Assembly (NCBI GenBank): GCA_026873275.1
Contig: JANTUC010000007.1
Span: forward strand, 1,550,001-1,614,000
Origin: Pseudopithomyces maydicus
Taxonomy: Eukaryota > Ascomycota > Dothideomycetes > Pleosporales > Didymosphaeriaceae
Length of the DNA: 64,000 nt
Reading direction: 5' to 3'
Each line of letters opens with the position of its first letter. Within the stretch, counting starts at the first letter, position 1. The notes beneath the pieces are model-generated. The model saw only the letters and a list, made by a program, of their open reading frames with translations. It was not told the DNA's origin and searched no databases. A program made the position numbers and the translations under genes. Positions 33,433-42,785 of the stretch are shown here, in pieces.

Positions 33433-33787
33433 GTGCGATCAGTATTGGGCGACCACGAGAGGTGTATTTAGAGTCGGAGCTGGAGTTGGGTGGGAGCTGG
33501 AGCTGGAACTTGGCTGCGATCACGGTCTGTCCCGCCGTCGCCCTGCAGTGCTAGCCCACAGGGCTGATGAAGGGTAACATTGACACTCGGTTGAAGGCGT
33601 CTAAGAGCAAGCCTGCTGCAGGGCTGTGCATATACGTGACCCAGTTAGCAGGCTAAGGTTGCTTGCACCTTTATCCGCGCCGTTAAAGCAGGACGATCAT
33701 CACAAGCTATACCTTAACGATTTTATCATTATTGCCTCTAGTTATATGTCTATTGCGCGCAACACATCGCTGCCTGTACATCCTTTG
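33433..33787. other. NWD promoter region and pogo flank
   Basis: About 350 nt between the NWD start and the pogo transposase stop. It must hold the NWD promoter; I could not identify the pogo terminal inverted repeat in it. Confidence 0.4.
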
Positions 33788-35452
33788 CTACCACATCCGC
33801 GCCACTGGTGCCCTACAAGGTTCTGGCGCATCCGAATCTAACGCAACATTCTTGCGCTTCTTACCGCATTTCTCCTTGTCTGCGCTTGCTTCTGCCTCTG
33901 GTCCAGTACTCTTCGGTTGTCGACCACGCTTTCTCTTGCCTTTGGCTTCTTTGGCAGCATCTTCCTCCGCACGCTTCGCCCGCGCCGCTTCGAGGTCCTC
34001 AAACCGCACCACCCTTCCCTCGCCCTTACCCTTGACGAGAACCGTGGACCGCGTCTTACGACGAACGTTAGCTTCGTTGTTCATCTTGGACAAGAACCCA
34101 ATGTGGTCCTGGTCCAGGGCGTGTCGGGCAAAAGACATTTGGGCCGCATTGCTAAGCTTTTGTACAAGTCTCCGGTGACGCTGTTTGCCGGCCTCGTTGT
34201 GAGGCTCTTGTTTGATTAGACTCAGAAGCGACATAAGACCCTCGGCTGACACGGGCGTCACCGGTGTCTGGACTATCCCGTCCTGCGAACATAGCCCCGC
34301 GTCTTCCCAGGCCGTACGAACGGGCGGTGCAGCAGTTGGTTTAGTGATGTCTCTGAGCACTCGATCGGGGTTAAAGGGAAACAAACCGGTTTTAACCCAT
34401 CCTGCGAGGATGTTCTTCCTAGTCATCGCTCTGGCCCTTGCAGGGCTGTACAAACTAGTAAAGTGCTCTTTGTTAACAATCGTTACACCGGAACGGTACA
34501 GCCGCTCCACCTAGTCACGGTAAAATGCCTTCAGCGGACCAAAAACCGAGACGTCGCAGGGCTGGGTCTTATGGGAGGTGTGAGAGGGGAGTCGACACAG
34601 GATGATATCGTTCTCGAAGCAAAACTCGAGGACTTCGAGCGTCTCGTGCGTCCCGAAGCCATCGCATATGAGTATCCGCGGTTTCCCGTTAGCCCGTGCC
34701 TTTGTCTGGGGATCAAATACTTCTTTGATCCATCGTAAGCTGAGGTACGAGTCGTTATAGCCCGACTCGGAGCAAGCATAGACCCAACCTAGGGTAGGGT
34801 ACGTTGTCCAATTACTTCGGTGGGTAGAAGCTGGCCAGATAATCATAGGATTTAGATACTCACCGCTTGCGGACACACATTCGACGGCTGTGACCATCGT
34901 CCGCTTAACTCCAGCACCTCTATAGTCTCGCACGTCATCCTTACCTACAAGAACTTTAACAGAGCTTAGCATAGACAGCATGACCCCAGTCTCGTCCATG
35001 TTATAGACATTCTCCGGCACGATGTCAGGTCTACAAAGCTCCGGTTCGATCACCTCAAACCACTAGGTGATCTTGTCATATATGTTGATGTTGTGCCGGT
35101 GCCAGTCCATCGCCCTACTTCTCCTTTGTTTAAGTTCTAGATGGCGGCGCGCAAAGGCCTAGGGCCAGTTCTTGTTCGGCGGCTTGGTCGCTTTCGTCGT
35201 GGCTCGCCGACGGGCTAGGCTAAAAGCCAGCGAGGGGATGTACTTTATGCGTACGGGAGATCCGATGGCAGCCATTCGCAGCAGAAACATAACGAGGGCC
35301 TTCTCTTCCGACGGAGTAAGGTATTGCTGGCGTTCGGCCTTGGTCTTTCTCGACGGTCGTCCGTGGTTACGATACCACGCCGTAGTGCGAGAGATGCTAC
35401 CATGCACATTCGGAGGGAGCTCTTGTTCTAGTGCCTCACTGGCTGGGTTCAT
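33788..35452 (-). mobile_element. Fot1/pogo-type transposase, three nonsense codons
   Basis: A single frame of 555 codons encodes an N-terminal HTH region (35452 on; SRTTAWYRNHGRPS, EEKALVMFLLRMAAIG), the DDE domain (VYNMDETGVMLS, ILICDGFGTHETLEVLEFC, LPSHTSHKTQPCDVSVFGPLK) and a basic C-terminus ending APVARMW. The D..D..D/E core and HKTQPCDV box are characteristic of the pogo group in fungi. In-frame TAG codons at 35161-35159, 35065-35063 and 34513-34511 break it, each explained by CAG (or similar) to TAG. There is no frameshift. It separates the NWD receptor from the HeLo-like gene. The terminal repeats and target duplication were not identified by eye. Confidence 0.85.
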
Positions 35453-35812
35453 GGCTACTGGCTACTTACTCCTTTACGTCGGTATTCGCGCGAAGCAGCG
35501 GATGCTCCCACGCAGCGACGAAGAACAATGGGCGCTAACAATAGAACAGGACACGTGGCTACTAAATAAGCTTACATTGGGTAAATTATAGCGCGTACAT
35601 CGTCACATAGCCACTCTTGTGCGGAGGCTCCTAAGAAGCAGCTACAGTATTCCATAGCGACGTTCTTCCAAGAGTCACGTTAGGGACCCTTTTTTAGGAC
35701 TCTACGTGGTGGCCACACTCATGGTCTGTTATATCCGCCAGATTCAAAACCATCCCGTTTGCTCCCCTAACCCAGCGTGCGAAAGGTGGCTCTTCACGAG
35801 CAAAGAATCTGC
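35453..35812. other. Spacer between pogo and HeLo-like gene
   Basis: Contains the upstream non-coding end of the pogo element; no separate gene seen. Confidence 0.4.
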
Positions 35813-36759
35813 TCACTTGAAGAAATCCTTCGCGAATTGGCCCTCCATATTCCCCGCCACGACATACCCTCCATCAACCTCGATGTTGCTGTACTTGTGC
35901 AGCGCACCTCCCGTCACGCTACCCAGGTCGCCCATGAGCAGCCTTGCTTCTTTGGACGCTTTCACGAACTTGTACTCGTGCCCTGTCGCCTTCGTCGTCT
36001 CTTTAAATGCTGCTATACAAGCACGATAGCAGTGGCTAAGCGCAACCGTTTGCCGCTCAATAGCCTGTAGGACCTCGGAGTGCTGAGGGTCTGCAGGATG
36101 TCTTTCAGCATCATCTTCATCATTCTCTTTATTGCTAGGGCTTGCATCGAGAATGGCTTGCATCCCAATCTGGAGGCCTTGCATTTGCCCTGTAAGGAGG
36201 GCAGTGGTCGCCTCGATCTTCGCTTCAAGATCTTTTATCGCATCAAGGTTATCCGAAGCGGTTTTACTTCACAGTCTTAGCAATTACCAAGTAAGTGGGT
36301 CAGGCTGCTATCTTACAGGGTACAGAAATCAAGAGCGATGGCAAGCGTGGATTTGTAGCTAGCCAGACGCGCTTGGAAGGCCCCAATCTCCTTTTCCTGG
36401 AACTGCAGCTTCAGCCTGTCGCGCAAGCTGGTATGGCCATCTTTGGAATGACGCATGACTCTATCGATCTTGGCTTTGAATGCATCACAAGCACCATGGC
36501 ATGCTTCCAAAGTAGGCTTTATCTCACGCAGGTTGGACTTTTGCGCGTCAGAGAGGCCCGCATCAGCGTCCTTCTTCTCGAGCTCTTGCTGCAGGGAACG
36601 GATGGTTTCGTTGAGTGTCTCGATGTCGGTCTTCAAGTGAGCGAAGACTTCGGGCGCATCTTGGATGGCAGAGATGGTCTGGTAAAGAGTCTGGGTACTG
36701 GAATAGGCCAGGCCGGCCACGGCAATGACGCTTGCAGCAATACTTAAGGGATCTGCCAT
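35813..36759 (-). CDS. HeLo-like N-terminal domain protein with C-terminal signalling-type motif
   Basis: Exon 36759-36317 and exon 36266-35813 (intron 50 nt, donor GTAAGA, branch CTAAG) encode 298 residues. The start MADPLSIAASVIAVAGLAYS and the helical region after it match the N-terminal domain of fungal STAND proteins (HeLo-like/NACHT-N type), but no NACHT follows. After a charged linker (about 165-205) the last about 50 residues are Gly/Val/Asn-rich: KEARLLMGDLGS, then a pseudo-repeat YSNIEVDGGYVVAGNMEG. This resembles the short beta-solenoid or amyloid-type tails by which fungal cell-death proteins are triggered by NLRs (HET-S class). Proposed role: membrane-active death effector activated by a neighbouring receptor. 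The domain call is fairly safe; the amyloid reading is inference. Confidence 0.65.
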
Positions 36760-37049
36760 CGCTAGAGTAGCTTGAACGGGAGACTTTTGGAAGAAAACAA
36801 CAGTGTACTCAATGCTAAGAAGGCTGAGCTTCCATACTAGGATAACCTCACCGGTGTAGACGAGATACCCCACTTTCTGTTCTTACGCATCACCTGATGA
36901 TGCGTAGCCACCGTGCGGTTGAGCTGTTAGCTATACAGTTCATTATACCTAAATTATCGAGTAGCATGTTAGATATTGCGCTGTCATGGCAGATGTCAGT
37001 AAACTATATATCCAGTTCTGTGGGCGTGCAAAACCACAACTAGCACGTG
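36760..37049. other. Upstream region of the HeLo-like gene
   Basis: Promoter-sized spacer, nothing else recognised. Confidence 0.35.
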
Positions 37050-37575
37050 CAGGTTGCGCGAACGGAGACGTGGCGCATCCGCACAGCCACAAGGCCAACA
37101 GCCATCACAGATATCTTACACGATAAGCGTAAGGCTGGATCTGCAAGTCATCATGCACTAGCCGGGTTCGGCTGCCACTTCTGCAGGAAGTACCGATCGG
37201 CAGATCAGCCCTGCCTAAATCGAGCGCCCTTCGCAGCCTTCCAGCTGATACTGGATTCTCAGTGTTTCCATTGGACTTGCAGAACGTTATAAAGACACTT
37301 TATGAGTTGCGATAGCAATGAAAGCACAGCAGTGGCCTGTGTTAGACGAGGGTCGCTTTCGCCATGAAGAAAGGCATTTCGCGCATCGGGCGGGTAGGCC
37401 TGCATATAAGCGTATTTTTCGTATTGATATTGCTCTAGCGGTTCAGAAGCCATCTTTGCAAGTTATATAGGGGTGATGTAGAAAAAATTAAAGCGTGCGC
37501 GGGCTTGGTGTTGCTGCAAAGTCAAAGTACCGCTGGTTTGTTCCGTTACGGCGGTTGTTCCGTTTCGCTTGGATT
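37050..37575 (-). repeat. Dispersed repeat R1, copy 3
   Basis: Reverse-orientation copy of the 16980-17500 repeat, including its short frame (37453-37259). The match covers both the 5' part (GCGGTACTTTGACTTTGCAGCAACA) and the 3' part (GATCTGCCGATCGGTACTTC). Confidence 0.7.
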
Positions 37576-37586
37576 GACGTTAGGTA

Positions 37587-37770
37587 TGATTGAAGAAAAA
37601 ATGTTGTATGCAGCTCTAGATAGTATAGGAGCTCACCAAGCATGGTTGCTACCTACTACTCTGCGACTCGTACTCATCCATCGCGAACATGAACAATCCG
37701 AAACTTACAGCCGCCAGAGGTCGGACTGAAGCACTTCTCTACGGCACCAGAGATTGCAGTGCTCATGCAA
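37587..37770 (+). repeat. Dispersed repeat R2, copy 2
   Basis: Matches the minus strand of 17960-18215 up to GCTCATGCAAGG, then switches directly into the GGTCAGGACAAGAACGGGTC box, indicating that the box begins a different element. Confidence 0.7.
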
Positions 37771-37925
37771 GGTCAGGACAAGAACGGGTCGGCCACCGTC
37801 ATGTGCGTGGTGGCAATACAAAGTACCGCCTCACCTAAGCTGCATCCCACGATGATGTGTAAGCGAACTGCTGTTCTTTCACTACACTAGTTTTGTATCG
37901 CACTAGGGGTGCTGCTTTAAAGCAT
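37767..37925 (+). repeat. Box element, copy B, inverted partner of 49.5 kb
   Basis: From GCAAGGTCAGGAC to CTTTCACTA (37767-37884, about 118 nt) the sequence is identical to the reverse complement of 49563-49446; beyond that, similarity continues weakly to GGGGTGCTGCTTTA. Confidence 0.85.
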
Positions 37926-39381
37926 CTGCTAGCTACGGCTATATCCTAAATTTCCAAGGTTTTCAGTTGCCGCCTTGCATGGATTAATTACAAAGCTTGA
38001 TGGGGTGCTAAGCTACGCGTTAGTGATTGGCCAATTCCCTAGATAAGAGCTTTGCAAAGTGACTACCTCGAACAGCTATTGTGCCGCTTACTACCTTTAG
38101 TTCACAACTTTAAGCACCGTACCTTGAACTTTCTAGTAACTTTAACTATTCCACCCTTCTATGACTCTGAGGATGCGTGTTGTTCAGATGTGTCTAAACA
38201 CATGCTCTTTTTTCCTGTTTTATCTCCTAGTACTATTCAACATTCCGATACGTCGCTATGAGTACCTTTCTATCTAAGAGACCCTTTAGTGTCAAGACAA
38301 GGCTTGTTCCTATTTTCAAACCCCCATAATAACTGCCAAATTAACGCAGTAAATAGAAAAATAAAAATTGATATCCAGACAGCTGCGGATAGAAGCAGCA
38401 CAGTCACTAAAAACCCCTAAAATACTCACTTTATGTGTACTAGTGAAAGATTACTAACATTGTAAAGCTTCAAATTCTTATCTAGTACTGACAGTAGGAC
38501 TTGTATAGACAACAAGACCAGCGACAAGCTAGCAAATCCAAAAAGAAGAGGTGCGATGGCCCACCCCATGTACGTGCCTATTAACTAGTAGGGAAACTCA
38601 TAAAACCACTTTATCGCTACTGGCGAAGGACAAAACATGTAAACAGCCTAATCTAACCGCAAAAGGCGGAGCTAACCATAGTGATAACAGTTAGATACAT
38701 CTTCATCTTTAATTATTCAAAAAGGATTAATAAACTTAGCCCAATTAATCCAATCAAACTCAGCTAAAAAGAGATGTAATTCCTTTGCAAAGACAAAGTT
38801 AGCATAATATCACACAAGTAAGGAGTAAAATCACATAAACCCAATTGCAGTCACTCAGTCAAAGGCAGTGCTAGTAGACGTGAACAAAAACTTAGCCTAG
38901 AAGTTGTAGTTTCATAGGCATAATAGAATTAGTTTAATATATATCTTATTATAGTACTATACAAGATGCAGACCCGCATCTTCTGTGGCGATAATTAATC
39001 TTCCCTTCATCTTTTGTTTGTGCAGTGGATCAATGCTTTGGCCTGACCTTCTTGCAACACACCATAGATGATTGTAAAGTTTGTTAAGAACTAGAGTGTT
39101 GAGCTCTAAGACAAGAAAAGCATTAACAGCGGCTTTATCAAGGTCTATACTTGGTTCATTAGGAAGATAAGACAGAACTTTGTCTAGGGTCTTATTAGAT
39201 GTGGATTTTAATGTCTCATTAGTAGCACTCTAACTAGAGTCTGGTGCAATGGAAATGCGCTAACAAGAGAGTGCGCTTAGCTAAAAAAACGGTGGTGGGA
39301 GCGCCATTGTAAAAGATTTTGAGGATTAGGTTTTGAGACAGAGCAAGTGATCGTAATGCGGAACGATAGGAGAGGGAGAAA
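37926..39381. other. AT-rich gene-free stretch
   Basis: About 1.45 kb, markedly AT-rich from 38270, with no frame of interest. It may be decayed (possibly RIP-affected) transposon sequence, but I can align nothing to it. Confidence 0.5.
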
Positions 39382-41195
39382 GGGGGGGGGGGGGGGGTGA
39401 AGGATGGGGCTATAACTGTAAAATGAAGGTTGGGGTTAAGCGCGCTTCCTCGACAGCAACTGCGAGTCGCCGAAGTCTCAGCCTCCAGTCAGGCTACAGG
39501 CACAGACTACACCATCGCGTTCTGGGTGTCGATCCACAAGCTGGACCGATCGCACCCGCATTGGATGCTCAAACGGCAACGGCTGTGTACCAAGCACCGG
39601 TCGCCGCTCATGAGGGTCGCGGAGATGTGCCAAGAAGTCGAAGTGAATAGAGTGCTCGAGGTCAAGCCGTACGCATGTCCGCCGTGGGTGGCCAGACCCG
39701 AGGTGGTGATATGCAAAGACGAGAAACAGGCGCAAGCGGCAGTCGAGGATTACCAGCCGGGACAGGTGGATCTGTACGTAGACGCATCGGTGAGAAACGG
39801 CAGGGCCGGTATTGGGGTGTTTGCCATGCCAGCGCGAGTGCGCATATCAAAGACGGTGGCAAACTCCGAACAGGCGGACGCACACTTCACTGAGCTGCTG
39901 GCGATCAGAGAGGCAGCCAACTGGCCGTGGGCTCCGAGATGCGTGGCCTTTAATAGTGACGGCCGTGCAGTGCCAGCGTCGAGCATTCGAATCTTCTCAG
40001 ACGCGCAGTCGGCGCTGCTCTCCGTGCAGAGCTGGAGGGCGAGTGCTTGTCAGAAGGTGGTGGCAGAGATCATCAAGAAGCTTCACATGTCCAACGTCAC
40101 GCTGCACTGGATTCCAGGACATGCAGGGATCGAGGGAAACGAAAAGGCAGACAAGCTGGCAAAGGCAGCAACAAGAAAAGAAAGCGAGAAACCGCCGCGA
40201 CGCAAAGGCATCCCGTGGTATCTGATGCGTCTAGCGCTGGAGAAGGCCAACATAGCAGGAGAGTTCCCTCAACACAAGACAGTAGAGACTGGCATGTTCA
40301 CCAGGAAGATGGACGCAGCGTTCCACCTAGGCAAGTCAGCAGAGCTGTACCAGCAGCTGAATAGCGCTGAAGCTGCCATCCTTACGCAGCTGCGGACCGG
40401 CAAGACGTTTCTCAATGAGTATCTACACAAGATTAAAGCATCGGACATCGCGCTGTGCGACTGCGGGAGCACAGAGTCAATAGCACATTTTCTCTTCGCG
40501 TGCAGGCGATGGAGGCGGCAGAGAGCACAACTGAGACAGCAGCACGGGCAGCGATTCGGAGAGCTGTCGTACGCACTGGGAGGATACTCGAGCAAGCAAG
40601 AAGGCGGACAGAGCATCGACGGACCGATGGAGCGGTGGAAGGCAGACATAGATGCAGTCGAGACCACGATCGAGTTTGCAAAAGCCACTGGGCGACTGCA
40701 GCCAAACGCGCGTGACGCAGCAGATAGGGAAGAAGCAGAGGCGGAGGAGCGAAACCAGCTCCGAGCGCCGTCTCCTACTGAATAGGCACAGAACAGCAAG
40801 CTGTCCATGAACGTGTCTCGGCCAGTGTGCTGCCGTTTAAGAAGCACACGACGCCGGAAGCGTCCTGCGGACACGAGGCCTCTACAGCTAAGCAGCTTGC
40901 GCTACAAGGTGATGTATTCTTCTCTTGTACTATATTTTCCTATGTTGAGCATGGTGTTAGGCAAAGGACGAGCAGGTCTCACGGTTGGCTTCTGAACTGG
41001 AGAGAATGTAGTGTAGTAAGAGGTATAGCTGGCACGTAGTAACGGCCCATACCCTCAGGATGCATGGCCACAATAGAACTCTCACACACACACACAGACC
41101 CTCTAGCTGGTGCGGCTCGGCCGTCCTCCCCGCTAGTGGTGGCGAAATGTCGTCGTGGTTGATGTCGCCACGCTGACAGACCAACACAGGCTACC
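39382..41195 (+). mobile_element. 5'-truncated Tad-like LINE, RNase H end
   Basis: A run of 16 G at 39382-39397 is followed by a frame (39430-40785, 451 codons) holding an RNase H domain. The acidic residues are visible in DLYVDASVRNGRAGIGV, HFTELLAIREA, RIFSDAQSALL and GHAGIEGNEKADKLAK. A C.C..........H....C pattern (CDCGSTESIAHFLFAC) near the C-terminus is typical of fungal non-LTR retrotransposons of the Tad group. The endonuclease and reverse transcriptase parts are missing, as expected for 5' truncation. The 3' untranslated tail extends past 41040 (TTGAGCATGG..., AACGGCCCATACC) and includes a short CA repeat. The frame is intact to its stop. Confidence 0.8.
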
Positions 41196-41498
41196 TCTTC
41201 TTAAAGTACCTTTTTCGTACCTTCTCTTCATTCTAGTTCACCCTATCATTCCCATATACCATTTCCGATGTTCCTAGAGAAGCATTGGCTACCGGTACGG
41301 ACAGAAAAAGCGAGAATCGAAAAGAGAATTTATCGCTGCTTACTGAACCCTGTAAGGATATAGAGACGAAGAAAAGAGGTATAACAATTGAAATTCTATC
41401 GATACGTCGTACCACATCCTAAGGAGTAGGGAGAGGGACATTATAGTAGTCTCGTATTTCCCAAATCTTAGCGGTAGGTTGATGTTCCTTCTTCCAAT
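41196..41498. other. Intergenic
   Basis: Spacer between the LINE tail and the HEAT-repeat relic; nothing recognised. Confidence 0.4.
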
Positions 41499-42458
41499 TC
41501 AAAGAACATGTCTAAAATCGACCCTGATAGAAGTTCTATCAGAAGCGCACAAGTAGAGATGTTTCTCGAAGCTTTTCTGTAGCAAAACCGAGTATAAGGG
41601 TCTGATAAGAGAGTCGAAGTCCTCTAACAATAACGCCGTTTGAGTTAGAAGCGCCTCGACTGTTCCCCGTCGGACGTCTTGGTCTTCATGCTTGAGCCAT
41701 GCTGCGATACTTTGTAGAATCTCCTCTGTGAGATTGGCCTGGCCTCGAAAAGCCTCGATTGCTGCCTGTCGGATAGACCAATCTTCATCCTCGAGCCGTG
41801 CTGCGATGCCTTGTAGCATCGTGTCCTGTAAGGCCTTATGCTGGTTTCTTACAATACGCAAGTTGGCGATACACAGCTCTTTCGAGGTACAGTCTTCCAA
41901 CCAGGGAATTGCGACGACTACGACACTGGATGGAACAGCTGCTCGCCTGCCTAGGTCTTTCAGAAGGATCGGTCTTGCGTTCTCAGATGCTTGTTTCAAC
42001 GCATTGATCAGGGCCTGCTCGGGACACTCCATTTCCCTAGCCAACCAGCAATCTTGCGTTAAGTTACATTCGAACAATAGCCATTGTTTCAGTTGCCTTT
42101 CCAGCTTCGTTCGAAGACCAGTAAAAGTCGACTCCTTCCGCTCGACTTCGCTCAGGCAATGTATGACGAGGCGCTGATGCGTGGGACCGAGGAGGTCGCG
42201 TGGCTCCTGTTCAATCGCCCGGAAGAAGCCGAGTGCTTCCCTATCAGCATCTAGTAAGCCGGCAACGAAGCGCCAGAAGATATCGTAGCGAGGATCGTAC
42301 TTGTGCTCCTGAAGAAAAATGGTGGGCTTAATCTTGTCAATGGCGGGTTCAGACCCGTCTCCTTTGCTGAGCTGCAGACACTTGAGGGGTTGTCCACCTT
42401 TCCACTGTTGTACAGAATACCGCGCTGCGAAATACCCCTGAAAGGTATAGAGCTCTCA
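41499..42458 (-). pseudogene. HEAT-repeat tail of an NLR (partial)
   Basis: The frame is open from about 42458 (LYTFQGYFAARYSVQQW, a 'FQEYFAA'-like block that follows NACHT domains) through PRYDIFWRFVAGLL to a C-terminus with two HEAT repeats (ARLEDEDWSIRQAAIEAFRGQ, AWLKHEDQDVRRGTVEALLTQ). Full proteins of this kind carry NACHT before and many more HEAT repeats after these blocks. No NACHT motif lies upstream; a GTAAGT donor near 42511 with an acceptor at about 42454 allows a further upstream exon, but it cannot be followed to a P-loop. I read it as a truncated receptor remnant. Confidence 0.6.
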
Positions 42459-42785
42459 CAGTTAACGACGTGAAGAAACAAGTCTTGTTGTCGCTATTTG
42501 AGGCTGACTTACGCAGCAGGGCAGCGCATGTTAGTACTTCATGACTGAGGGATAACGATCCTGGGTAGCGTAAAACATCATTTTCGTCTTAGTCGTAATT
42601 TAAATCTTACTGTGGAAGCGAGCCCTCCTTTGTAGCCAAGAGGCATGTGGCTGAGCAGTTCGCCAAACTTGATCCAGGTCACTAAGTAGAGCGAGCGTAC
42701 TTTCTACAACGTTTTGGCAAGGAATATGAAAATGGGAATAGATTAAAAAGAAAAGAAATATAAAACGGAAAAATTTATCAAAGGC
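42459..42785. other. Intergenic
   Basis: AT-rich spacer, no gene seen. Confidence 0.4.

Noticed and set aside
33600..35720. Terminal inverted repeats of the pogo element
   Set aside because: I compared the flanks by eye and found no convincing pair; the element limits given are only those of the frame.
39478..40874. Antisense and alternate-frame ORFs over the LINE
   Set aside because: Shadows of the GC-rich RNase H frame.
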